A DNA stretch of 37,324 nucleotides, taken from positions 1 through 37,324 of the forward strand of contig DAIDHX010000205.1 in the NCBI GenBank assembly GCA_027451885.1, read 5' to 3'. The first letter of the stretch is position 1. Each line of letters opens with the position of its first letter. The translations under genes and the position numbers were made by a program. Below the pieces are notes generated by a model. It made no database searches. It saw nothing but the letters and a program-made list of their open reading frames with translations, and was not told the DNA's origin. This stretch comes from Planctomycetales bacterium. GTDB lineage: Bacteria > Planctomycetota > Planctomycetia > Isosphaerales > Isosphaeraceae. Of this stretch, positions 26,801-34,203 are shown piece by piece.

Positions 26801-27735
26801 CCAGGTGTTGGAGACGCCTGGGCAGGGGAGTCCGGATCGAGCACCGTGAACGTGACTTTCCGCGCGACCGACGTCGCCGCGGGCGGCCTGCGGCGGCGGA
26901 TCAGCCGACCCAGCCGCGAGCCTTCTCGAGAGTTCGGCTCCCAGCTCGCCCTGATCTCAAGGACGTAAGTTCCCTCAGTTGTGGGCGCCGGAACCTCCCA
27001 GACCCAGGAACCAGGCTTCACACCGTTTGCCTCGACGACCTCTCGCTGCTCGAAATGCCACAGCTCGTCTCCGCCGCGAGCCGGGCGAAGCGATCCAACC
27101 AGACGCGCTGTCATCGGCACGCTCTCCGGCCAGATCAGGTTGAGTCCGACCGTGACGTGTGCCTTGCTTCCAGGCGCGAGGATTCCGTCTTCTCCTTCGC
27201 CCGCCATGTCCACGAACAGCGAATCCCAGGGCAGACGTTGCACACTCACGCTGAGCGCCATGCTTTCTGGAGTCCGCTGCGGCCGCTCGAGAATCGCGGT
27301 GACCGGCACGGTGACACGCTGATCGCCGCGCCTCAGTATCAGATTCGCAGCCGGAGTCGTCTCGATCCGTGCACGAATTCGACCCTTCCTGGATTTCCCC
27401 AGCTTCCAGATCGGCCCAGCCTGTTTGTGCTCTGAGGTTTGACCTGTCTTTGCTGCTTTTCTGCTTTCGTCCCCATTCGGCCAGGCTTCTACATCCAGGA
27501 TCTGGCCTTCCGTGGTTTCCAGGCTGATCTCGGGTGCTTCTGGAAGATCCGCCGAGATCGAGGCGGATTCCTCCGGCCAGGCCCACGTTACTTCAACCGC
27601 GAGCGGAACCGTTGTCTTGACCGCCTGGGTTTCCTGATGGGTCGGCTGAGTTACGGATTGAGCCTGAGAGTGCGCGCACGTCGACCCCACCAGCAACAAG
27701 AACAAGCAGAGGCTCGTGCGCGAATCCTTGCGCAT
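23812..27735 (-). CDS. Large secreted protein, possible glycoside-hydrolase-like barrel with carbohydrate-binding C-terminus
   Basis: A 1,307-residue exported protein. I place the start at the ATG at 27735 because it gives a good signal peptide (MRKDSRTSLCLFLLLVGSTCAHSQA); the frame is open 53 codons further upstream. Residues about 180-350 look like Ig-like beta-sandwiches, and 350-500 like a second beta-sandwich region. From about 505 (VVGLYLAGLRDMEPF) to about 830 runs an alpha/beta region (ARAVVLPERLS, KYWLELELD, AAGVVIRLSENS) resembling the GHL10-type glycosyl-hydrolase TIM barrels. The C-terminal 1075-1235 segment (NPGFEPV, then LAPGELFIDDLVVEG) resembles CBM4/9-like carbohydrate-binding modules. 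I cannot identify catalytic residues, so enzyme activity is unproven. It is transcribed toward the isomerase-like gene, so the two may form a unit. Confidence 0.75.
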   Translation of the reverse strand: MRKDSRTSLCLFLLLVGSTCAHSQAQSVTQPTHQETQAVKTTVPLAVEVTWAWPEESASISADLPEAPEISLETTEGQILDVEAWPNGDESRKAAKTGQTSEHKQAGPIWKLGKSRKGRIRARIETTPAANLILRRGDQRVTVPVTAILERPQRTPESMALSVSVQRLPWDSLFVDMAGEGEDGILAPGSKAHVTVGLNLIWPESVPMTARLVGSLRPARGGDELWHFEQREVVEANGVKPGSWVWEVPAPTTEGTYVLEIRASWEPNSREGSRLGRLIRRRRPPAATSVARKVTFTVLDPDSPAQASPTPGSLVHETEVDLVDFARGRGRRPVASGRAPLVTGRSSWAIPHEALIEPSRRDRLRGWILGSGSESARLETANDVGLPWRAVGLKVTHPERPHRLTVSVKGGEPASLGVALVDPGAQGEHPRLVLDACASGPPLLENGPPGLFRWVVWPGATELVLVLLNRSREGAVQLGAIQLTELPDAAPEKPAEPSTADRVVGLYLAGLRDMEPFRGHDPLATAKNLAEYLELCGARAVVLPERLSDRAHRRGLERQIVEDAVGADVLDVVAHVLKRRGMKYWLELELDSGPALPDLPGADSKLAAEEGLVRIDHKGRPEPVYHLLNPRVREAFKKRVTAAVSAPSRPAAAGVVIRLSENSALLGTPDTGFDDATFARFVSETYRGETAEKIPGLGTTRPERIPERARYLAGPGRTPWLTWRSRAIASLYSELAHSVRQASKGAELAVATPEMESGLAGEEARRLDRAGLAPGQVWRALGLDLAVWPRSGEAPIVLRGISPSVDPMARDLAANPDLDELVASQAARGLLLASVGDERFERGDLLEPLSEVKPTEDASQPEPVSDDSTRNGTQGPPQGNRGLVLSAVPIGDNAAADLTLAHVAAAIDPQFFFLGMPVVTGHEERVKQHAAILQALPAWAPAPVDATQESTARSYGVVARSLSDGTTSYLQIANDSPFPIRLAGLIEGPITATVDDVGRGIRLSPDPQPGGRQLVLDLLPHDLAAVRIDAGNARLINLTPYPSQAVLTAMQSRFNELSAQLSQLNRGAGPVDLTPANPGFEPVAAASGQGAIDAPAIPLAGWSTSETGAATIGLDREIPHSGQASLRLSVSDAPASVISDPLSARVQSSLTVAVSLRSTEPGQRVRVWIEGQAAGRSFARRTEFVVSTSWTRRAVRAIDIPPAGLDGARIRFELLAPGELFIDDLVVEGEPTSRGGRQSAQRALLAAIQAYRESRYADFARLAESHWIREATAPVSRIARSESRDSEGEGAHPRGLSSPLPRGRTLR

Positions 27736-28291
27736 CGGCTCAGGTGATTCCTCGGTCAGTTGGAGTGCCGACCTCTGGGCTGCATCCATGCAGGCAGTGG
27801 CCGGAAGCTCGGTCGACGTGCGAAAATAGAGAGTGTCGTGGTCGGCAAAGACGGGAAAAACACCACGGCACATTCTCTCATCGACCGAATGCACGTTGTG
27901 ACTTGATCACGATTGAGACTGCCGGTTGTTTCGTGCGCGATGGTCATTCACGGAATTGGGAACATGGGGCGAGGCTCTGCCTGTCTCAGGTCGACGAAAG
28001 ATTTCTGTTTCAGACTTGATTCCGGGACGCAATGAGACGATCCGACAGGAGCGGAGCGCCTTGCCCAGCAGAGTGCGATCCAGCGGGTGCGGGGTCGACG
28101 CGGAAGCTCGGTGGCGAGGGGTTGGATGATTTCTTGAGTGCAAGTTAGGCTTGCACGGGTGCGGCGTGGGTTGGGTCGGCGGGTCGGCTGGGCGTACAGT
28201 AGCCGGATTGACGGTTGTGGCGGATTGCCGTAGGTTTCGGCCGACTGGTTGCTTGACAGTTCTCCTCGGATCCCAGGGAAGGGACCGCCGC
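27736..28291. other. Divergent intergenic region with an inverted repeat
   Basis: This 556-base region separates two genes pointing outwards and must contain both their promoters. The clearest element is the inverted repeat at 28138-28156. TTGACG (28208) and TAGGTT (28231), 17 bp apart, form a weak candidate promoter for the TPR lipoprotein. Part of the left end is an upstream extension of the secreted-protein frame and is probably non-coding. Confidence 0.5.
28138..28156. promoter_or_regulatory. Perfect inverted repeat GTGCAAG-N5-CTTGCAC
   Basis: Two perfect 7-bp arms flank TTAGG. The site lies about 50 bp upstream of a candidate -35 (TTGACG, 28208) for the TPR lipoprotein gene. The size and symmetry suit a dimeric regulator. 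No T-run follows, so it is not a terminator. Confidence 0.4.
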
Positions 28292-29263
28292 GTGCGCCAG
28301 AGGATGGTCGCGGGGCGCTGGCTTTTGTTGTTGGGGCTGCTCGGCTTGAGCGGCTGTGCGTTCGGGGGTGCGCGCCGAGGTCGATCGGACGCCCTGAACG
28401 CAGAGCGCTCCAGTCAGGTGCGGGCACTCAGCGACCGCGCTCAGGCGGCCATCGATCGCGGTGATCTTGAGCAGGCCCGGGGCGATCTGGTCGGCATCAT
28501 CCAGATTGCTCCTGATTCCGCCGAGGCACTCTATCGCCTGGGGACCGTCCTTAAGCTCGAGGGTCGGGCAGCGGAGGCGGAATCGGCGTTTCGCAAGGCG
28601 CTCGCGCGCGATTCGGATTACGTACTCGCCATGGTTGGTCTGAGTGAGGTCGAGGCCGAACGCGGCGAGACGGCAAGCGCTCTCAAGCGAATCGAGACGG
28701 CGATCGAGATCGACCCGACTCAGTCGTCCGCGCATCGCGTGCTGGGGCGGATCCTGGAACTCCAAGGTCGGACGGATGAGGCTCTCGCCGAGTATTTCCG
28801 TGTGCTCGAATACGACCCCAACAATGCCGAGATCGGTCTGCGGATTGCCACGATTCAGCTCGCGCGGAATCAAGCCGACCAGGCGCTTTCGCGGTTGGAC
28901 CAGGTGATTGAGCTGGCACCTGAGAACGGCCATGCCCGCGATGTGCGTGGACTGGCCTACCTGAAGCTGGGGTTGCTAACACAGGCAATCGCGGATTTCC
29001 GGGGCTCGCTCGAGCGCCGACCGAACCACCCGGAGACACTCGTCCACCTCGCCTATGCACTCGAACGCGACGGCAAGCCCGCGGAAGCAAGGCGTACCGT
29101 GGCGATCGCGCTTCGTCTCGCGCCCCATCATCCCGCGGTGCGCGGCCTGGCTGAAAAGCTCGCACTCCTGCCCTCGAGCCCGCGAACCTCCTTCCCTGAC
29201 GGGGCCGCAGCCCATCCGGGCACGACTCTCACACCCGGGGCTGCTACCCGACACCGGCCCTGA
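28292..29263 (+). CDS. TPR-repeat lipoprotein
   Basis: A 323-residue protein with a lipoprotein signal peptide (basic n-region, LLLLGLLGLSGC, lipidated Cys22) and then tandem tetratricopeptide repeats over about residues 45-300. Examples of the repeat consensus are APDSAEALYRLGTVLKLEGRA, DPTQSSAHRVLGRILELQGR and APENGHARDVRGLAYLKLG. TPR domains hold protein partners, and with a lipid anchor this one likely scaffolds envelope complexes. I chose the GTG at 28292 because GGGAAGGGA lies 8 nt upstream; the ATG at 28304 is in frame four codons later and keeps the signal peptide. A longer frame upstream adds nothing recognisable. Confidence 0.85.
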   Translation: MRQRMVAGRWLLLLGLLGLSGCAFGGARRGRSDALNAERSSQVRALSDRAQAAIDRGDLEQARGDLVGIIQIAPDSAEALYRLGTVLKLEGRAAEAESAFRKALARDSDYVLAMVGLSEVEAERGETASALKRIETAIEIDPTQSSAHRVLGRILELQGRTDEALAEYFRVLEYDPNNAEIGLRIATIQLARNQADQALSRLDQVIELAPENGHARDVRGLAYLKLGLLTQAIADFRGSLERRPNHPETLVHLAYALERDGKPAEARRTVAIALRLAPHHPAVRGLAEKLALLPSSPRTSFPDGAAAHPGTTLTPGAATRHRP

Positions 29264-29466
29264 GCCGCGCCCGCCCAACCTAAAAAACGATTCGATTAGA
29301 GAACGCAACGTCTTGCTGGATCGTAATCATGGTTGGACGCGCTTGAAAACGCGGCAGAATACGCGAGCATGGAACAAAGACGCGACTCCATGGCGCGCGA
29401 ACTGAGATCGACCTCGTGAACATTTTCCTCACGCCGGCGGCACGCAACGGTGGATCGGAGGCAGTC

Positions 29467-31437
29467 ATGACGGCCAGCTTTCCTCGCCGGGTTTCGCTTG
29501 GACTTTGTCTGGTTGCAACGCTCGGGTTTGGCTCCCCTGCGTGGGCGCATGGCGGTGGCGGTCACGGCGGCGGCGGTCATGGTGGCGGTCATGGCGGTGG
29601 TCATGGTGGCGGCTTCCACGGCGGTGGCGGCTTCCATGGCGGTGGCGGCTTCCACGGTGGATTTGGTGGCGCTCCGCATATGGGCGGGTACGGCGGGATG
29701 TCGCATATGGGTGGATATCATCCAGGAGGCTTCGGTGGGGGCGGAGTCTACCGAGCCCCCGCGATGACACACCCGCGCGTCGTGGCAGGATCCGGGCTCA
29801 ATCGTGGCTATGCGGGTCGTGGCTATGCGGGTGCGGCCATGCCGCCACGAGCCATCGCCCCTGGAGCCGGCCTGGCAGCAAACCGAGGCGCTGGGACGAT
29901 CGGAATGCGACCTGGGACGGTTGGGGGGCTCGCACGCTATCCCGGGACCGCAGGGTTCGGGCGGGCAGCCTATGGCACACGTCCAGGCGCGGCCGTCAAT
30001 CCTGCCAGTCTCAACCGCAACAACATGGCGACACGGCCGCTCTCCTTCAGCCGCTCGACAAACCTCGGCGTTGGATCCCGAGCGTTTCAAGCCAATCGCA
30101 ACATCAACAATCTTGGCACGACCAATTTCAATCGCTGGGGCACGGGCTGGGGCCTTGGTAACCGCGGCTATGGATATGGCCGGTACGGCTACGGGCGATA
30201 CGGCTACGGGCGATACGGCTATGGCCGCGGCTACGGCTATGGCGGTTGGGGGTACGGCGGTTGGGGCTGGCGGCGGCCGTGGTACGGTGGATTTGGCTTC
30301 TGGCCCTACGGTGGCTTCGGCTTCGGGTACTGGCCCTGGTTTGGTCTTGGTTACGGGTTGGGTTATGGCCTGGGCTATGGACTCGGCGGCTACGGCTACG
30401 GTTTAGGCTACGGTTGGCCCGGATATGGATATGGTTACGGCCTTGGCAGCTATGGCCTGGGCTATGGACTTTCGAGCTGGCCCTACGGGTCGTCCCTTTA
30501 TGACTGGGGGTACTCGAGTTACGTGAACCCCTACGCGACGTATGCGACACCAATCGCGGGGACAGCCGCGGCGACCGACTACTCACAGCCGATCAGTACC
30601 ACGGCGGCTGCCCCTGAGCCTGCGGTTGCCGACACCTCAGCCCAGTTTTACGACTCCGCACGTGAGGCGTTCAAGGCCGGCGACTTCGCGCGTGCTCTTG
30701 ATCAGATTGACCAGGCCATCGCGAAGACGCCGCGCGATGCTGAGCTGCACGAATTCCGCGCGCTTGCCCTGTTTGCGCTTGGCCGCTATGACGAGGCTGC
30801 GGCGGTTTTGCATTCCGTGCTCGCGTCGGGACCAGGGTGGGACTGGCCGAGCCTGGTGGGAATGTACGCGAACGCCGAAACTTACACCCAGCAGCTCCGC
30901 GCACTCGAAGGGTTTTGCGGTCATGAACCGCGCTCGGCCACGGGGCGGTTCTTGCTGGGCTACCACTATCTGACAGAGGGATATGTCGACGCAGCCGTGC
31001 GGCAGTTTCGCGAAGCGACCCAGCTCGAGCCGCGGGATGATCTCTCAGCAAAGCTGGCGCGCCAGCTCATGCCTGGCGCAGCATCCGAACCTCAGCCTGC
31101 ACCCGCCCCTGCAAACCCCGGCGCGGCCGAGCCTCCGGCCCTGCCCGCGATCGAAGGCAAGCTTCAGGGCGCTTGGGTTGCAAAACCCGACCAGGAAACC
31201 ACCATCACTCTGTCATTTCTCGATGGCGGTCGCTTCGAATGGAAGGTCGACCACCAGGGGCAATCACGTAAGTTGACCGGCAAATCCACGCACGGCAACG
31301 GCCTGCTGACCCTGGCGCAGGAGTCCGGCGCCCCCCTGGTCGGCTGGGTGACCTGGAAGGACGCGACTCACTTCGGCTTCAAGGCGCCCGGTTCGCCAGC
31401 GGACGATCCCGGCCTGAGCTTCTCGTCCGCACCCTGA
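29467..31437 (+). CDS. Secreted Gly/His/Tyr-rich protein with TPR and C-terminal beta domain
   Basis: A 656-residue protein in distinct zones. A signal peptide (cleavage after GSPAWA) is followed at about 27-75 by a Gly/His-rich stretch (HGGGGHGGGGHGGGHGGG). A Gly/Ala/Arg-rich region follows, then at about 230-350 a Gly/Tyr/Trp-rich stretch (GYGRYGYGRYGYG). TPR repeats occupy about 390-540 (AREAFKAGDFARALDQIDQA). A Pro/Ala linker leads to a C-terminal beta domain at 565-656 (LQGAWVAKPDQETTITLSFL), of a type I associate with planctomycete TPR proteins. The ATG at 29467 has GGAGG 5 nt upstream. The His-rich zone could bind metal and the Tyr/Gly zone could self-associate in a matrix. The last 70 bp overlap the convergent lipoprotein gene. 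Confidence 0.88.
   Translation: MTASFPRRVSLGLCLVATLGFGSPAWAHGGGGHGGGGHGGGHGGGHGGGFHGGGGFHGGGGFHGGFGGAPHMGGYGGMSHMGGYHPGGFGGGGVYRAPAMTHPRVVAGSGLNRGYAGRGYAGAAMPPRAIAPGAGLAANRGAGTIGMRPGTVGGLARYPGTAGFGRAAYGTRPGAAVNPASLNRNNMATRPLSFSRSTNLGVGSRAFQANRNINNLGTTNFNRWGTGWGLGNRGYGYGRYGYGRYGYGRYGYGRGYGYGGWGYGGWGWRRPWYGGFGFWPYGGFGFGYWPWFGLGYGLGYGLGYGLGGYGYGLGYGWPGYGYGYGLGSYGLGYGLSSWPYGSSLYDWGYSSYVNPYATYATPIAGTAAATDYSQPISTTAAAPEPAVADTSAQFYDSAREAFKAGDFARALDQIDQAIAKTPRDAELHEFRALALFALGRYDEAAAVLHSVLASGPGWDWPSLVGMYANAETYTQQLRALEGFCGHEPRSATGRFLLGYHYLTEGYVDAAVRQFREATQLEPRDDLSAKLARQLMPGAASEPQPAPAPANPGAAEPPALPAIEGKLQGAWVAKPDQETTITLSFLDGGRFEWKVDHQGQSRKLTGKSTHGNGLLTLAQESGAPLVGWVTWKDATHFGFKAPGSPADDPGLSFSSAP
30187..30216 (+). 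repeat. Tandem 15-bp repeat encoding GYGRY
   Basis: Two identical units GGCTACGGGCGATAC (30187-30201 and 30202-30216) are flanked by more diverged copies on both sides. The repeats are in frame and encode the Gly-Tyr-Gly-Arg-Tyr pattern of the secreted protein, so they reflect local coding-sequence expansion. Confidence 0.85.
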
Positions 31438-31898
31438 GCGCTCGACTTCTCGCCTCCCGGTCGCTCTGACTCCGGCTGGTCGTCGTCCATCTTGTGCATC
31501 CAGTGCGAAATATTCTCGTAATCCTCCAGGCGGTAAACCCAGATCGGACTACGACCGAACACGTTGTAACGCACCAGACGAGGCTGGGGCTCGTCCTCAA
31601 GCCTCAGGCGAACAATGAACTGCCGGGCGTTTTCAGTCTCGGTTTTACTCAGGATCTCAAAACTCCTGAGCTTTTGAGCAGGCCGACGTTGCTGGTCGAC
31701 AAACTGGATTCCCTGCGAGGAAACCGCAGTCAAGCGATCCGGTGAGTCGCGCCAGGATGTGAGCGCCGATTCGAGTGCTTTGCGTGCCTCGTTCCAGTCC
31801 GGCAGAAAACCCGTCGCCTGCGATGGGCTTTCGGTTGAACATCCACAAGCGAACAACAGACCCGCCGCGAAACTCATCCACCGATGAGCCCTGATCAC
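31368..31898 (-). CDS. Lipoprotein A, paralogue of the DUF1559-linked lipoprotein
   Basis: About 176 residues from a GTG at 31898 (MIRAHRW leader) or 169 from the ATG at 31877. The signal peptide ends in FAAGLLFACGCS, and a Cys within that run is the lipidation site. The body clearly matches the lipoprotein at 33721: EAR-x-x-LE-x-AL-x-x-W, then IQ-x-VD, SFEI, A-x-QF-x-V-x-L, VRY-x-V-x-GR-x-P and a final DY. The acidic/Ser-rich C-terminal tail of about 45 residues extends past the homology and overlaps the 3' end of the secreted Gly/Tyr-rich gene. The frame is open far upstream, but that part has no signal peptide logic. Neither start has a strong Shine-Dalgarno. Function is unknown. Confidence 0.75.
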   Translation of the reverse strand: MIRAHRWMSFAAGLLFACGCSTESPSQATGFLPDWNEARKALESALTSWRDSPDRLTAVSSQGIQFVDQQRRPAQKLRSFEILSKTETENARQFIVRLRLEDEPQPRLVRYNVFGRSPIWVYRLEDYENISHWMHKMDDDQPESERPGGEKSSAQGADEKLRPGSSAGEPGALKPK

Positions 31899-32052
31899 GA
31901 ACCGCGTTCGAGGGATGAAACCTGGGCTCGGGCACGAACCGCAAAAAATGGGAAGACCCTGCTTGTGAACTTGCGCCCCGAGAGATACCATGAGGGTTGA
32001 TCGACGATCGTTTCGCATTTCTTGCGCTCGTGTTTTGCCAGGTGCGGGGCCG

Positions 32053-32475
32053 ATGCTGGATTGTGCGGCTTTCATTCGGCGCGGGCAAGCCGTCTGCTGG
32101 ATCGGGCTGGCGATTGTTCTGGGCTGCGCGCAGGAATCGAAAGCGGGTTGCAGCCATCCGGCGTCGCGCACCAAGGAAAACGCCCGACTCTTTCTGGATG
32201 CCGCGATTCTGGCCTCGGATCTTTTCAGCGGTCCCACACAAGGGCAAGATTCCAGCCCTTGCGCACGAGGCGCCTGCCGCCCCACCTTGCCGATCGCGCC
32301 TCCTGTCTCGAGGGTTGTAAACTCTTCGCGCCCTGATCCCTACCAGAATCACGAAATCGTACAACCCTCGTCACCTGCCCCGCATTTAATCCAACCACAG
32401 GCCGCCTTGCTCGAGCACTCTCCTCCTTTGCCCGCCTGCCTGTTGCGACCACCACGCCACCCACGCTTTCGTTGA
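32053..32475 (+). CDS. Small secreted Cys-containing protein (hypothetical)
   Basis: A 140-residue protein with a convincing signal peptide (basic FIRRGQ, then hydrophobic VCWIGLAIVLGC, cleavage after ESKA) followed by mature GCSHPAS. A later Cys pair (PCARGACRP) and a Pro-rich C-terminus follow. From memory, small secreted planctomycete proteins that begin AGCSH after the signal and carry a later C-x-G-x-C occur in this group, which supports it as real; I cannot verify that here. The ATG at 32053 gives a better signal peptide than the in-frame ATG at 31990. It lies between lipoprotein A and the DUF1559 gene. Function is unknown. Confidence 0.5.
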   Translation: MLDCAAFIRRGQAVCWIGLAIVLGCAQESKAGCSHPASRTKENARLFLDAAILASDLFSGPTQGQDSSPCARGACRPTLPIAPPVSRVVNSSRPDPYQNHEIVQPSSPAPHLIQPQAALLEHSPPLPACLLRPPRHPRFR

Positions 32476-32666
32476 TCATCGCAGTCTGCGCACGCGATTG
32501 CCGCTCGGCATTCGCGCTTTCGTCACGCTTGGTCATCATATTCAGATTCCATCATTGACTTTTCCAAGAGTGCGGCTCCACTGAGCGCTCACGCTCACTT
32601 GCGCGTGGATTTCAAACGAACAACGCATTCTTCATCATTCGGTTCATTCCCGCGGGGAGATCTCTT

Positions 32667-33707
32667 ATGCCTGTCCGACGTTCCGGCTTTACTCTGATTG
32701 AATTGCTCGTCGTCATCGCTATCATCGCGGTCCTGATTGCGCTTCTTTTACCAGCGGTTCAGTCCGCTCGCGAAGCGGCCCGGAGGGGCCAGTGCCTGAA
32801 CAACCTCAAGCAGTTTGGGATCGCGATTGCCAATTACGAGAGCAGTTTCAAGGTATATCCCTTCGGCAAGGGGACAAGTTATACCTCGATCCCAGGCGCG
32901 GTGGTTTACGCCCGGTGGTCGGCCCATAGCCAGCTTTTGCTCTACATCGAGCAGGGCAACCTCTTCAACAGCATCAACTTCAATCTTCCACCCGAAACGC
33001 CTGGGATGGCGGGCGCTGTCCCCTTCATGCCGCCTTACCAGGATCCGAACCGTGAGAACATGACCGCCTCAATGACCCAGGTGGCGGCCTTTCTTTGCCC
33101 ATCGGATAATCCGCCGATCAGCACCTGGCCGGGCGGCAACAACTACGCCTCGAACCAGCAAACCTGGCTCTGCGACCTGAGCGAGAATCAGCCGAGCTCT
33201 ACTGCCCCGGCCGAGATTCCGCACGGCATCTTTTATTACGATAGCTCAGTGAAAGCCTCGGCCGTGACCGACGGGTTGTCGAACACCGCGTACTTTAGCG
33301 AGAAGATCCGCGGGACCGGCATGCCGAATCCCAGGACTGACATGCTCGTCAATCCGAATCAGACGTCTCTCAACGCCACCTATCTTACGTGCAATCAGTC
33401 GAACCCGCTGACCACGCCGCCGCTCACGAGCCGCTGGGGCATGAGCTGGGTCATGGGGGAGAACTGTTGCACGCTCTACAACCACGTGGCAACGCCGAAT
33501 TCGCTGACTTGCGCTGGGCTGGGATTCCCCGGCAGCATGGCCAACATGTCGATGCAAGTTCCCCCATCCAGCAATCATCCCGGCGGAGTGAATGTGCTCA
33601 TGGGGGATGGGTCGGGCCGATTTATCAAGAACACGGTGGGGTTGGTTGTCTGGCGCGCGCTTGGAACTCGGAACCAGGGCGAAGTCGTCTCGGCCGATAC
33701 TTATTGA
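32667..33707 (+). CDS. DUF1559 prepilin-like protein (H-X9-DG family)
   Basis: A 346-residue protein with a type IV prepilin N-terminus: a short leader, then [23 protein letters not shown], with the prepilin peptidase site before Phe and Glu at +5. It continues with the conserved [15 protein letters not shown] stretch. The body matches the DUF1559 family, which is massively expanded in planctomycetes, and ends in the H-X9-DG motif ([18 protein letters not shown]) found near the C-terminus. It is presumably a pseudopilin-type surface or secretion-apparatus component. A GGGGAGA ribosome-binding site precedes the ATG. The next gene starts 13 nt after its stop, so they form an operon. Confidence 0.95.
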   Translation: MPVRRSGFTLIELLVVIAIIAVLIALLLPAVQSAREAARRGQCLNNLKQFGIAIANYESSFKVYPFGKGTSYTSIPGAVVYARWSAHSQLLLYIEQGNLFNSINFNLPPETPGMAGAVPFMPPYQDPNRENMTASMTQVAAFLCPSDNPPISTWPGGNNYASNQQTWLCDLSENQPSSTAPAEIPHGIFYYDSSVKASAVTDGLSNTAYFSEKIRGTGMPNPRTDMLVNPNQTSLNATYLTCNQSNPLTTPPLTSRWGMSWVMGENCCTLYNHVATPNSLTCAGLGFPGSMANMSMQVPPSSNHPGGVNVLMGDGSGRFIKNTVGLVVWRALGTRNQGEVVSADTY

Positions 33708-33720
33708 ACCAAAAGAGGCG

Positions 33721-34203
33721 ATGAACATGATTCAGCATATCAAAACGAAGTGTCGGCTGCTGCTCGCCGCCGCCGTGATTCCTCTGGGTTATTCGGGATG
33801 CGGCTCGAGCCAGGCGAGATTCACGCCCACGAAGGATGAAGCACGGGCATCGCTCGAAAAGGCGCTTGCGGCCTGGAGCAAGGGCGCGGCATGCGGCGCG
33901 ATCGAGTCAACTCCACCCATTCAGGTAGTTGATTCCGACTGGCTGGGAGGATCCAGGATCGAATCCTTCGAGATCGGTGCGGAAGAGGAGATCGAAGAAG
34001 GCGCCAAGCAGTTTGAGGTGAAGCTCACTCGCAAGCCTGCGAAGGGCGCTCCGAGCGTCGACGCGGTGCGTTACGTGGTTTACGGCCGTGCGCCTGTATA
34101 TGTATTCCGCGAGGACGATTATCAACGCACGCTGAACATGGACAATAACCCCGGGGGGACGGCGCGGGGGCCTGTCAGGCGCGGCCGGAGATCACGGTTG
34201 TGA
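33721..34203 (+). CDS. Lipoprotein B, downstream of DUF1559 and coupled to the RND adaptor
   Basis: About 160 residues with a basic n-region, a hydrophobic LLLAAAVIPLGYSGC and lipidated Cys27 (a Tyr at -3 makes the lipobox imperfect). The mature domain is homologous to lipoprotein A: DEARASLEKALAAW, IQVVD, SFEI, AKQFEVKL, VRYVVYGRAPVYVF and a DDY. The ATG at 33721 has AGAGG close upstream; ATG 33727 is an alternative. It follows the DUF1559 gene by 13 nt. Its stop overlaps the adaptor's GTG in the sequence GTGA, so it is translationally coupled to metal efflux genes. Function is unknown; the context suggests an envelope accessory of the pseudopilin or efflux system. Confidence 0.85.
   Translation: MNMIQHIKTKCRLLLAAAVIPLGYSGCGSSQARFTPTKDEARASLEKALAAWSKGAACGAIESTPPIQVVDSDWLGGSRIESFEIGAEEEIEEGAKQFEVKLTRKPAKGAPSVDAVRYVVYGRAPVYVFREDDYQRTLNMDNNPGGTARGPVRRGRRSRL

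Noticed and set aside
24220-27747. Several plus-strand frames opposite the large secreted protein
   Set aside because: They overlap one another in different frames and lack signals, while the minus frame is a single 1,307-residue protein with a signal peptide.
28253-28258. Perfect TTGACA as a -35 box for the TPR lipoprotein
   Set aside because: The -10 position 17 bp downstream is GGGAAG, part of the ribosome-binding site, so it cannot serve this gene in the usual way.
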